Positions 34,301 through 41,553 of a DNA stretch of 64,000 nucleotides are shown here, in pieces. The notes beneath the pieces were generated by a model. The model ran no database searches and was not told the origin of the DNA. It worked only from the letters and a program-made list of their open reading frames with translations. The stretch comes from Gammaproteobacteria bacterium (lineage in GTDB: Bacteria > Pseudomonadota > Gammaproteobacteria > Thiohalomonadales > Thiohalomonadaceae). The stretch's first letter is position 1, and each line of letters begins with the position of its first letter. The stretch lies in contig JALOAT010000015.1 in NCBI GenBank assembly GCA_023228645.1, positions 1 to 64,000 on the forward strand, given 5' to 3'. Position numbers and translations under genes: made by a program.

Positions 34301-34356
34301 GCGTTCAGCATATAGGCCAGCACGTGGCGCTTGATGGAAAGTTCCGGCAGGGTCAT
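31294..34356 (-). CDS. RND efflux pump inner-membrane transporter (HAE1 type)
   Basis: 1020 residues with the 12-helix RND layout: a first helix near residue 12-28, a large periplasmic loop (about 35-330), helices 2-6 including LVGVVVDDAIVVLENVYRHRE (transmembrane helix 4, with the proton-relay Asp pair), and a second half ending PAVYSLIENRKLRHRGG. The Asp pair and the opening IKRHVLAYMLNAVIVLFGLIAYDRIGIDRFP place it among drug/hydrophobe exporters (HAE1), not metal exporters. The adaptor gene lies upstream across a repeat-filled 324-base gap. The TetR gene begins the cluster. No outer-membrane channel gene is adjacent. Confidence 0.93.
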   Translation of the reverse strand: MTLPELSIKRHVLAYMLNAVIVLFGLIAYDRIGIDRFPYVEFPMVSVTTTLPGASPQVVDASITNVLETALNSVPGINHIQSKSSPSVSSISIIFDLSKDVDVAFNEVQAKVNQVVRRLPDDAETPIVAKVDIGASPIMWLSLQGDRTSQQLNLYAANVIKKRLENIDGVGEVRLGGQRARTIRVELLLDKLSAFGITTQDVIRAFQDEHIQMPGGYLVGTTTEDLINLDLEFHQVRDLEHLVVAWRDGAPVRLRDVAHIEDGVADFRQLARYNGEATVGLGIVKISNANTVAIVDRIKGLLDAELVPQLPPGMRLSISSNQATIIEEMVFALQEHLLLGTLLAALVVWLFLKNLRSTLIIAVAVPVSLLGAVAAMYFAGFTFNTMTLLALLLLVGVVVDDAIVVLENVYRHREDIDPNPLSAALNGTNQVVFAVLAATLTLVSIFAPVIFLGGIVGRFLQSFAVVVTVGVLISLFVSLTLTPMLCSRYLEVTHEHGRLYQTLENAFRAMERGYRRLLALALAHRWLVVGATVLTVASSVFFFANVGKTFVPEEDEGRFMVVFRTPLGASIEYTDARLRDVEAVLKARPEVASYFAAIGSGQQGQVSQGIAFVNLVPRGERDLKQQQVLPLVSAELARIPGVRAFAGQVPIVGGQRGEPLQFVLRGQNLEQVAALAQQLQGRLSTEPRLGRLDLDLQLDLPQLRMNVDRLRAAAAGVSTRDIALAVNVLAGGLDVAKYNDLPGDGERYDVRLKAAGEQITRSEDLRRIYLRSTNGEMVRLDSVLSVSQELGPAVIPRLDLQYAAQFYGRPNVPLSEAVQIVLDTAREMLPLGYNVVLAGEAEEMEKTAGYMTFAFVMALVLVYMVLASQFNSFLQPVIVMMAQPLAIIGGVAALWASGHTLNIYSMIGLVLLIGLVAKNSILLVDLTNQLRAEGRAIDDALREACPIRMRPVLMTSLTVILALFPAALGLGAGADSNGPLAVAVIGGMVSSTLLTLVVVPAVYSLIENRKLRHRGGREKH

Positions 34357-34680
34357 GGCCTGTCGCTATTCCTGTCCGCCGCTTACGGCGACTCATTGGT
34401 GTGCCGTCGTTCGAAGCCGAGACGGCGCGTATCATGCAATTCAAAACGCGGAGGTCGCGGAGGCGCGGAGGTCGCGGAGTTATTGACCCGCGCGATCCCG
34501 CATCTCAGTGTCTTCCGCTCCGTTCCGCGGGTGTTTACTCTGTCGTTTCCATCCGCAGCGGCACCAATAGTCACGCAAATCGGTGTGAACGGTGCAGTGT
34601 GCTGCGCAGGTTCACTTTGGGATTTCTCCGCGACCTCCGCGCCTCCGCGCCCTCTGCGTTGCGCCCCATCTTTCGAATCT
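34357..34680. other. Repeat-filled gap between adaptor and pump genes
   Basis: 324 bases with no supported gene. Most of it is a roughly 216-base element bounded by inverted arms at 34445-34481 and 34624-34660. If adaptor and pump form one operon, the transcript must cross it. Confidence 0.7.
34445..34660. repeat. MITE-like element with 37-base inverted ends (family E)
   Basis: The left end begins AACGCGGAGGTCGCGGAGGC. The right end is its complement with only a few mismatches (TTCTCCGCGACCTCCGCGCC...). Each end is internally periodic (GCGGAGGTC / GCGGAGGC). About 140 bases lie between the ends and code for nothing recognisable. Confidence 0.7.
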
Positions 34681-35751
34681 TCAGCTGCGCGGCTGCACGC
34701 GCGCCTGGTCGGTGAGGAAACCGGCGCCGTCCACGGCCACGGTTTCGTCGCCGGCGAGTCCGGCGCGGATCTCCACCATGCCGTTCTGGCGCACCCCCGT
34801 GGTCACCTTGCGCTGCTCAACGCTGTCGCCCTTGAGCACGTAGACCACGTCGCCCGCCGGGCGACGCACCACCGACACCTCGGGAACGAGCAGGGCGTTT
34901 TCGCGCTGCTCCAGGATGAGTTCCGCGTTCACGCTCGCGCCCACGGTCCAGCTGCCCGGGTTGTCTACCTGAACGATGGCCTCTACGGCGCGGCTGCCGT
35001 CGTTGACCACCGGGCGCACGGCGTCGAGCTTGGCCGTGACCACCTGCTCGGGAGCGACGGGGGAGCGCATGTTCACGGTGAGCCCGGGCCGCAATGCCGG
35101 CGCCAGGGATTCGGGGAACGGAAGGTGCACGCGCATGCGTGCGCGGTTGGCGATCTCGAACAGCTTGGTGCGGGTGTCCACGTAGTCGCCCGCGGCCACG
35201 AAGCGGGCCGCCACCACGCCGGTCACGGGCGCCAGGATGCGGGCCTTGGCGACGGCGCGCTCCGCGGTGGCCAAGCCGGCGCGCACCCCGGCCAGCTGTT
35301 CGGTGAGCGACTTGAGCTCGGCCTGGGCCTCGTCGAGGGTATCCTGCGAGATGAGCTTGTCCGCGTGCAGTTGCTCGTAACGGCCCACGGTGCGCTGCTG
35401 ATTGGCAAGCAGGGCGGTGATGCGGCCCACGTCCGCGCGCGCGGCATCCAGCGCCAGGCGCAGGTCGGCTTTGTCCAGTTCGGCGAGCACCTGGCCCGGT
35501 GTCACGGCGGCGCCCACGTCCACCAACACACGCGCCACGGTGCCCGGCACCTCGGCGAAAAGTTGCGGTGAAGTGGCGCTCTCCACGCGGCCCAGCACGT
35601 GCTCGGCGGTGATCGCCGTGCCGCGGGTCACGGCGGCGACACTGATGGGTGTGGCAGGCGGCGTCTTCTTGGCCGCTGCTTCGTCGCCACCGCAGCCCGC
35701 CAGGACCACAGTGGCGACGACCAGAAAGATGAGGCGGTGGGCGGTGGGCAT
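34681..35751 (-). CDS. RND periplasmic adaptor (membrane fusion protein), lipoprotein
   Basis: 356 residues. A lipobox (VVLAGCGGDE, Cys about residue 20) predicts a lipid anchor. The barrel/lipoyl segments (VLGRVESATSPQLFAEVPGTVARVLVDVGAAVTPGQVLAELD and ARILAPVTGVVAARFVAAGDYV) flank a coiled-coil hairpin (about 85-150). It links the pump to an outer-membrane channel. It starts 19 bases after the TetR gene ends. Confidence 0.92.
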   Translation of the reverse strand: MPTAHRLIFLVVATVVLAGCGGDEAAAKKTPPATPISVAAVTRGTAITAEHVLGRVESATSPQLFAEVPGTVARVLVDVGAAVTPGQVLAELDKADLRLALDAARADVGRITALLANQQRTVGRYEQLHADKLISQDTLDEAQAELKSLTEQLAGVRAGLATAERAVAKARILAPVTGVVAARFVAAGDYVDTRTKLFEIANRARMRVHLPFPESLAPALRPGLTVNMRSPVAPEQVVTAKLDAVRPVVNDGSRAVEAIVQVDNPGSWTVGASVNAELILEQRENALLVPEVSVVRRPAGDVVYVLKGDSVEQRKVTTGVRQNGMVEIRAGLAGDETVAVDGAGFLTDQARVQPRS

Positions 35752-35770
35752 GGAGCGGCTTCCTCGGCAA

Positions 35771-36394
35771 CTACGCAGGGCGCAATCCGTGCACCAACAG
35801 GCGTACGAGTTCGCGGGTAAAGATGTCCGGATTGGTGGTGGCCGGATCGGCTTCCGGGATGTGACGCAGGATTTCGGCGTGCTGGAAGAAGAACACGCAG
35901 GCGGCGACCAGTACCATCACCGGGAATGACGCATTCACGTCCGTGCGCATCTCGCCGCGCTCTTGGGCGCCGCTCAACGATGCCACCAGCTCGGCGAAGG
36001 TGTTGCCGAAGACCTTCGCCGCCAGGGCCTTGTCGCGGCCCGGTTCGAGGCACTCGCGCATGAACAGGCGGACCTGATCGCTGTACTGGAACAAGTGACG
36101 CAGCTCGGCCTCGGCCACCTGCGTGAGGGTCTGCTCCACGCCGCCCGGGGCCTGCGCGATGGCCATGATCTCGCTGGTGAGGGCGCTGCGGACGTTGCGG
36201 ATCACTTCCAGATAGAGCTCTTCCTTGGAGCCGAAGTGATGGAAGACGTTGGCCTTGCTGACCCCCGCTTCGCGGGCTACTTCGTTCATGGAAACGCCCT
36301 GGTAGCCGTTCCGGCAGAACAGGCGCTCGGCCGCAGCGAGGATCTCGCCGGCGCGGGAGTCGGGATGGATGTCTTGGCGGGGTGCCGATTTCAC
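35771..36394 (-). CDS. TetR-family transcriptional regulator
   Basis: 207 residues. The N-terminal helix-turn-helix is ILAAAERLFCRNGYQGVSMNEVAREAGVSKANVFHHFGSKEELYLEVI (about 18-65). The C-terminal ligand domain is all-helical. As first gene of the adaptor/pump cluster on the same strand it probably represses its own operon; no operator is obvious. Confidence 0.9.
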   Translation of the reverse strand: MKSAPRQDIHPDSRAGEILAAAERLFCRNGYQGVSMNEVAREAGVSKANVFHHFGSKEELYLEVIRNVRSALTSEIMAIAQAPGGVEQTLTQVAEAELRHLFQYSDQVRLFMRECLEPGRDKALAAKVFGNTFAELVASLSGAQERGEMRTDVNASFPVMVLVAACVFFFQHAEILRHIPEADPATTNPDIFTRELVRLLVHGLRPA

Positions 36395-36467
36395 GGGGAC
36401 GTGGCGGTGACTGGCCGGTCGGTCCAGGAACTCTACGCCAACGTTCGCCGGTGGGCAAACCGCCGGG

Positions 36468-36818
36468 TCAGTCGTTGCTGCCCGGGGAATCCAGTCCGAG
36501 GACGCGGTCGATTTCGGTGAGGGTGGTTTCCAGTTGGCCCGGGACCTGGTGCAACAGCGCGCGCTTGAGGCTCAGTTCCAGATTGGCGAGGGCGGCGCGC
36601 AAGGCGGTGACACCGGTGTAGACCGTGGCGCCGTGGAGCTTGTGGGCATGGCGAAGCAGGGCGTCGTAGTCCTGGGCGGCGAAGGCCGTCTGGAGGGTGT
36701 GGCGTGTATCGGGGAGTTCCTGCAACAGCATGGACAGCAGGTCGGCCGCGAGTTCCGCGCTCCCCCCAGCCTGCTCCAGCGCCAGGGCGCGATCGTAAAC
36801 CGCCAATGTGTGCTGCAT
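36468..36818 (-). CDS. Stand-alone histidine phosphotransfer (Hpt) domain protein
   Basis: 116 residues from an ATG at 36818 preceded by GGAGGG; an ATG 15 bases upstream lacks such a site. The phospho-acceptor region is LLRHAHKLHGATVYTGVTAL: His followed by Lys at +3 and Gly at +5, as in Hpt domains of BarA/ArcB-type systems. No kinase or receiver is nearby, so its partners are encoded elsewhere. Confidence 0.82.
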   Translation of the reverse strand: MQHTLAVYDRALALEQAGGSAELAADLLSMLLQELPDTRHTLQTAFAAQDYDALLRHAHKLHGATVYTGVTALRAALANLELSLKRALLHQVPGQLETTLTEIDRVLGLDSPGSND

Positions 36819-36867
36819 CCGTGTACCCTCCATGTGCGTTCCGTCCGGCGCAGTTTAACGAAATCGT

Positions 36868-36895
36868 CCGACAGGGCAAGCTCTTGCCTTATAAT
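36868..36895 (+). promoter_or_regulatory. Sigma-70-type promoter of cysM
   Basis: A perfect TATAAT (36890-36895) lies 16 bases after CCGACA (36868-36873, four of six matches to TTGACA). Transcription would start near 36902, giving a very short leader before the cysM ATG. Confidence 0.55.
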
Positions 36896-36916
36896 TCGCG
36901 CTCCCTTCGCCATTGA

Positions 36917-37813
36917 ATGCAAGCGATGTATCCCACCATCGAGTCCTTCGTCGGCAACACCCCCCTGGTCCGGTTGCAGCGCCTGCCGGGCGACACCACC
37001 AATACCGTGCTGGTGAAGCTCGAGGGCAACAATCCCGCCGGTTCCGTGAAGGACCGCCCGGCCGTGAGCATGATCCAGCATGCCGAGGCGCGCGGTGACA
37101 TCCGGCCGGGCGATACCCTCATCGAGGCCACCAGCGGCAATACCGGCATCGCGCTGGCCATGGCGGCGGCCATCAAGGGCTACCGGATGGTGCTCGTCAT
37201 GCCCGAGAACATGAGTCTGGAGCGGCGCGCCTCCATGCGCGCCTACGGCGCCGAGCTGGTGCTGGTGTCCCGCGAACAGGGTATGGAAGGGGCGCGCGAC
37301 CTGGCCGAACGCATGCAGGCCGAGGGCAAGGGCAAACTGCTCGATCAATTCGGCAACCCGGACAATCCCCTGGCCCACTACGAGACCACCGGCCCGGAGA
37401 TCTGGCGCGACACCCACGGCACCATCACCCATTTCGTCAGTTCCATGGGCACCACCGGCACCGTCATGGGCACCGCGCGCTTCCTGAAGGAAAAGAACCC
37501 GGGTGTGGAGATCGTGGGCGTGCAGCCGGCGGAAGGTGCGGCCATTCCGGGCATCCGCCGCTGGCCGGTGGAATACCTGCCGAAGATCTACGACCCCGCG
37601 CGCATCGACCGGATCATGGACGTGACCCAACAGGAAGCGGAAGAGACCACGCGCCAACTCGCCGCCCGTGAGGGCATCTTCTGCGGCATCTCCTCGGGCG
37701 GCGCGGTGGCGGCGGCCTTGCGCCTGTCCAGTGAGGTGCAGAACGCGGTCATCGTCACCATCATCGCCGACCGCGGCGATCGCTACCTGTCCACCGGCGT
37801 GTTCCCCGCATGA
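36917..37813 (+). CDS. cysM: Cysteine synthase B
   Basis: 298 residues; an ATG at 36926 is an alternative start. The PLP Lys lies in NNPAGSVKDRPA (about Lys44), the phosphate loop is TSGNTGIAL, and GAAIPGIRRWPVEYLPKIYD is the CysM-type segment that distinguishes it from CysK. It makes cysteine from O-acetylserine with sulfide, and CysM also accepts thiosulfate. It overlaps the exonuclease gene by four bases (ATGA). Confidence 0.94.
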   Translation: MQAMYPTIESFVGNTPLVRLQRLPGDTTNTVLVKLEGNNPAGSVKDRPAVSMIQHAEARGDIRPGDTLIEATSGNTGIALAMAAAIKGYRMVLVMPENMSLERRASMRAYGAELVLVSREQGMEGARDLAERMQAEGKGKLLDQFGNPDNPLAHYETTGPEIWRDTHGTITHFVSSMGTTGTVMGTARFLKEKNPGVEIVGVQPAEGAAIPGIRRWPVEYLPKIYDPARIDRIMDVTQQEAEETTRQLAAREGIFCGISSGGAVAAALRLSSEVQNAVIVTIIADRGDRYLSTGVFPA

Positions 37814-38580
37814 ACGTGCTGGTGTTCGATATCGAGACCGTGCCGGACGTGGACGCCGGCCGGCGCCTGCACGGGCTCGACGGCCTGTCCGATGCCGACG
37901 TGGCGAACGCCATGTTCCACCTGCGCCGCCAGGAGAACGGCACCGAGTTTCTGCGGCTGCACCTGCAGCGCGTGGTCGCCATCTCGGCGGTGCTGCGCCG
38001 CGGCGACAGTCTCAAAGTGTGGTCCCTGGGCGAACCCGACGCGCCCGAGAAGGAGTTGATCCAGCGCTTTTTCGATGGTGTGGAACGTTTCACTCCCACG
38101 CTGGTGAGCTGGAACGGCGGCGGCTTCGACCTGCCGGTGCTGCACTACCGCGCGCTGCTGCACGGTATCCAGGCGCCGCGTTACTGGGAGTCGGGCGACG
38201 AGGACCAGAGCTTCCGCTGGAACAACTACCTGAGCCGCTATCACGCCCGCCACACCGACCTCATGGACGTGATCTCGGGCTACCAGGCGCGCGCCTGCGC
38301 GCCCCTCGACGAAATCGCCACCATGCTTGGTTTCCCTGGGAAAATGGGCATGAGCGGGGCGAAGGTGTGGGATGCCTTCCAGGCGGGCGACATCGCCGGC
38401 ATCCGCAACTACTGCGAGACCGACGTGCTCAACACCTACCTGGTCTATCTGCGCTTCGAACTCATGCGCGGACGGCTCACCCCGGAGGGCCATGCGGCCG
38501 AGGTGCAGCGCGTGCGCGAGATGCTCTCCGCCGACGAGCGCCCCCACCTCCAGGAATTCCTCACCCATTGGTCTTGTTGA
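37810..38580 (+). CDS. DnaQ-like 3'-5' exonuclease (PolB-associated type)
   Basis: 256 residues. Exonuclease motif I is LVFDIETVPD (DxE), motif II is VSWNGGGFDLPVLHYRAL and motif III is NYCETDVLNTYLVYLRF. This fits the predicted PolB-like 3'-5' exonuclease family, with MGMSGAKVWDAFQAGD a conserved insert. It is coupled to cysM by overlap and followed by a family A repeat. Confidence 0.9.
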   Translation: MNVLVFDIETVPDVDAGRRLHGLDGLSDADVANAMFHLRRQENGTEFLRLHLQRVVAISAVLRRGDSLKVWSLGEPDAPEKELIQRFFDGVERFTPTLVSWNGGGFDLPVLHYRALLHGIQAPRYWESGDEDQSFRWNNYLSRYHARHTDLMDVISGYQARACAPLDEIATMLGFPGKMGMSGAKVWDAFQAGDIAGIRNYCETDVLNTYLVYLRFELMRGRLTPEGHAAEVQRVREMLSADERPHLQEFLTHWSC

Positions 38581-38581
38581 T

Positions 38582-38666
38582 GTAGCGGGATGAAGCGCAG
38601 CGGAATCCGGATCTTGCCGGTGCTTCCAAACGGTCCCCGGATTCCGCTGCGCTGCATCCGGGCTAC
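38582..38666. repeat. Family A paired repeat
   Basis: The left arm GTAGCGGGATGAAGCGCAGC plus GGAATCCGG and the right arm CCGGATTCCGCTGCGCTGCA plus TCCGGGCTAC are near-perfect inverted copies around a 29-base centre. Confidence 0.85.
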
Positions 38667-38687
38667 GCGTCCAAATTAACCGCTACC

Positions 38688-40022
38688 ATGTCCCGAAACC
38701 GCAAGAAACGCCTCCCCGCCGATCCGGTCCGCGTCACCGTCGAGAGCCTTGCCCATGACGGTCGCGGCGTGGCGCGTGTGAATGAAAAAACCGTATTCAT
38801 CGACGGTGCACTGCCGGGCGAAGAGGTCACGTTCAAGTACGTGGCCACGCACCGCAACTACGACGAGGGCGCCGTGGCGGAGGTGATCACCGCCTCGCCC
38901 GACCGCGTGCCGCCGCGCTGCCCCCATTACGACCTCTGCGGTGCGTGCAGCTTTCAACACCTCGCGCCGGAACAGCAGATCGTGACCAAGCAGAAGGTGC
39001 TGCTCGATGACCTGCGCCACATCGGCAAGGTCACGCCCGCGGCGGTGTTGCCGCCGCTCACCGGGCCGCACTGGGGCTACCGGCGCAAGGCGCGCCTTGG
39101 CGTGCGATTCGTGATCAAGAAAGACAAGCTGCTGGTCGGTTTTCGCGAGAAGCACAGCAATTACCTGGCGGACCTGACCCGCTGCGAGACCCTGCATCCG
39201 AGCGTGGGTGGGCGCATCGGCGAGCTGGGCGCGCTGGTGCGCAGCCTGGCGGCTTACGACCACATCCCGCAGATCGAAGTGGCCGTGGACGACCGCCAGA
39301 CGGCACTGGTGTTCCGTCACATGGTGCCGCTCTCCGAGGTGGATCAGGCCGTTCTCCGCGCCTATGCCCAGGCCAACGACCTGCGCGTCTTCGTGCAGCC
39401 CGGCGGCCCCGAGACTGTCGCGCCGCTGTGGCCCGAACACATCGAGCTGGGCTATGCCTTGCCGGCCTTCGCCGTGGACTTCCGCTTCGCCCCGGGCGAC
39501 TTCACCCAGGTGAACACCGACATCAACCGCGCCATGGTGGAGCGCGCCCTGGGCTTGCTCGATGTGCAGCCTGAGGAACGCGTGCTCGATCTGTTCTGCG
39601 GCCTCGGCAATTTCACCCTGCCGATCGCGCGCCGCGCCGCCGCGGTGGTGGGCGTGGAAGGCAGCGTCGACCTGGTGAAACGTGCGCGGGAGAACGCCAA
39701 GCGCAACGGCATCGTCAACGCCACCTTCCACGCGGCGGACCTCTCAGCGGACCTGTCCCACGCACTGTGGTGGCAGGGCGGTTTCGACAAGGTGCTGCTC
39801 GACCCGCCGCGCAGCGGCGCGCAGGAGACCCTGGCGCACCTGGCCAAGCTGAAGGTGGGGCGTATCGTCTACGTGTCGTGCAACCCGGCCACCCTGGCGC
39901 GCGATGCGGGCATTCTGGTGAACGACTACGGCTATGTGCTGGAACAGGCCGGGGTCATGGACATGTTCCCGCACACCGCCCACGTGGAATCCATCGCCCT
40001 GTTCACGCGCAAACGCCGATGA
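38688..40022 (+). CDS. rlmD: RlmD, 23S rRNA m5U1939 methyltransferase
   Basis: 444 residues. TRAM domain at about 10-70, then the [4Fe-4S] cluster CPHYDLCGACSFQHL (three Cys) with a fourth Cys near LTRCETLHP. The methylase part has RVLDLFCGLGNFTLPIARRA, LLDPPRSGA and the nucleophile motif VSCNPATLARD. It overlaps the cupin gene by four bases. Confidence 0.95.
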   Translation: MSRNRKKRLPADPVRVTVESLAHDGRGVARVNEKTVFIDGALPGEEVTFKYVATHRNYDEGAVAEVITASPDRVPPRCPHYDLCGACSFQHLAPEQQIVTKQKVLLDDLRHIGKVTPAAVLPPLTGPHWGYRRKARLGVRFVIKKDKLLVGFREKHSNYLADLTRCETLHPSVGGRIGELGALVRSLAAYDHIPQIEVAVDDRQTALVFRHMVPLSEVDQAVLRAYAQANDLRVFVQPGGPETVAPLWPEHIELGYALPAFAVDFRFAPGDFTQVNTDINRAMVERALGLLDVQPEERVLDLFCGLGNFTLPIARRAAAVVGVEGSVDLVKRARENAKRNGIVNATFHAADLSADLSHALWWQGGFDKVLLDPPRSGAQETLAHLAKLKVGRIVYVSCNPATLARDAGILVNDYGYVLEQAGVMDMFPHTAHVESIALFTRKRR

Positions 40023-40375
40023 AGACGCGGATCAGCGAAACGGTCCCGTACATCACCCGCGACGGCTCCGAGATCCGCGAGCTGATGCACCCGGCGGTGC
40101 ACGGCAATCAGGCCCAGAGCCTCGCCGAGGCCGCCGTGCCGGCAGGCGGCGCGACCCACCTGCACCTGCACCGCACCAGCGAAGAGCTCTACCATGTCAC
40201 CGCAGGGGAGGGCGTGATGGTGCTTGGCGAGGCCCGCTTTCCCATTGCGGTCGGCGACACCGTGTGCATCCCGCCTGGCACGCCCCATCGGGTGGAAAAT
40301 ACCGGCGCCGCGCCCCTGAAAATCCTCTGCTGCTGCGCGCCCGCCTACAGCCACGAGGACACCGAACTCCTCTAG
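40019..40375 (+). CDS. Small single-domain cupin
   Basis: 118 residues, starting within the rlmD stop (ATGA). Cupin motif 1 is THLHLHRTSEELYHVTAGEG (His, His, Glu metal ligands) and motif 2 is GDTVCIPPGTPHRVENTG. The enzymatic or binding role is not predictable. The operon position suggests only shared expression with rlmD. Confidence 0.88.
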   Translation: MKTRISETVPYITRDGSEIRELMHPAVHGNQAQSLAEAAVPAGGATHLHLHRTSEELYHVTAGEGVMVLGEARFPIAVGDTVCIPPGTPHRVENTGAAPLKILCCCAPAYSHEDTELL

Positions 40376-40475
40376 GTGGAGATGAAGCGCAGCGGAATCC
40401 GGGAAATCCCCGTCAAGCATGCGAATGGGCCGATACCTCAACGAAGATCCCCGGATTCCGCTGCGCTTCATCTAC
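40376..40475. repeat. Family A paired repeat
   Basis: The left arm contains GATGAAGCGCAGCGGAATCC and the right arm (40449-40475) is its inverted copy, ending GCGCTTCATCTAC. They stand about 46 bases apart, right after the cupin stop. Confidence 0.85.
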
Positions 40476-40539
40476 GGGAGACGCAAACGCCGAGGCGCTC
40501 TCACCTGATTGTCACGGTTCAGGCTATGATGCGCGGCCT

Positions 40540-41007
40540 ATGGCCACCGAAATCGAACGCAAATTCCTCGTTATCAGCGACGACTGGCGCGCCGCCGCAG
40601 AACCGGGTGTGCATTTCCGTCAGGGCTATCTCGCCAGCACCGGCAGGGCCTCGGTGCGCGTGCGACTGGAGGGCCAGGAAGCGAACCTCAACATCAAGAG
40701 CGCGACCCTTGGGGTGCGGCGCAGTGAGTTCGAATACGCCATTCCGCTGGACGACGCCAACGAGATGCTCGACCAACTGTGTACCGGCGGCCTGGTCGAA
40801 AAGACGCGCTATCGCGTGCCGGTGGACGGCCATGTGTGGGAAGTGGACGTGTTCGAGGGGGTCAATGCAGGCCTGGTGGTGGCGGAGATCGAGCTGAACC
40901 ACGAGGACGAAGTCTTCGAAAGACCCACATGGGCCGGCGCCGAGGTCTCGGACGACCCGCGCTATTACAACGTCTACCTGGCCGAGCATCCGTACACGAA
41001 CTGGTGA
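40540..41007 (+). CDS. CYTH-domain protein
   Basis: 155 residues. It opens with MATEIERKFLV, the ExExK signature of the CYTH/triphosphate tunnel fold, followed by alternating acidic and basic strands (SVRVRLEGQEANLNIKSA, KTRYRVPV, WEVDVFEG, VVAEIELN). Such proteins hydrolyse inorganic triphosphate or similar compounds. It shares one base with the L,D-transpeptidase gene. Confidence 0.92.
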   Translation: MATEIERKFLVISDDWRAAAEPGVHFRQGYLASTGRASVRVRLEGQEANLNIKSATLGVRRSEFEYAIPLDDANEMLDQLCTGGLVEKTRYRVPVDGHVWEVDVFEGVNAGLVVAEIELNHEDEVFERPTWAGAEVSDDPRYYNVYLAEHPYTNW

Positions 41008-41522
41008 TGGGCGAGCGCGTCATCCACGTGAGCATCCCCGAACAGCGGCTCCGGCTGCTGGAGGACGGGCGCGTGCTCATGGATGTGCCGGTCTCCACGG
41101 CGCTGAACGGGCCTGGCGAGCGCCGCGGCAGCCACTGCACGCCGCGCGGCTGGCACGTGATCCGCGCGAAGATCGGCGCAGGTTCTGTGCCGGGTACGGT
41201 GTTCGTGGGCCGCCGCCCGACCGGCGAGGTGTACGGCCCGGCGCTGCGTGAACGCCATGCGGGGCGCGACTGGATACTCACGCGTATCCTGTGGCTTTCC
41301 GGCCTGGAACCGGGCCGCAACCGCCTGGGTGAGGTGGACACCATGCGCCGTTACGTTTACATCCACGGCTGCCCGGACGAAGACCCCATGGGCGTGCCGG
41401 GTTCGCACGGCTGTGTGCGCATGCACAACGATGACCTCATCGCGCTGTTTGATCGCGTGGCCGTGGGCACGCGCGTGTACATCGCCGAAGACGGCGCCCG
41501 CCCGGCCGTGGCCAATGTCTGA
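41007..41522 (+). CDS. L,D-transpeptidase (YkuD family)
   Basis: 171 residues, coupled to the CYTH gene (TGATG). The catalytic block YIHGCPDEDPMGVPGSHGCVRM has the His and the Cys of SHGCVRM (about residue 137). No signal peptide is visible, unlike most periplasmic relatives, so the start or the location deserves caution. It sits just before nagZ, in keeping with a peptidoglycan role. Confidence 0.88.
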   Translation: MGERVIHVSIPEQRLRLLEDGRVLMDVPVSTALNGPGERRGSHCTPRGWHVIRAKIGAGSVPGTVFVGRRPTGEVYGPALRERHAGRDWILTRILWLSGLEPGRNRLGEVDTMRRYVYIHGCPDEDPMGVPGSHGCVRMHNDDLIALFDRVAVGTRVYIAEDGARPAVANV

Positions 41523-41553
41523 CGCTGCGACCGCAAAAGGAAAGGAAGAACCG

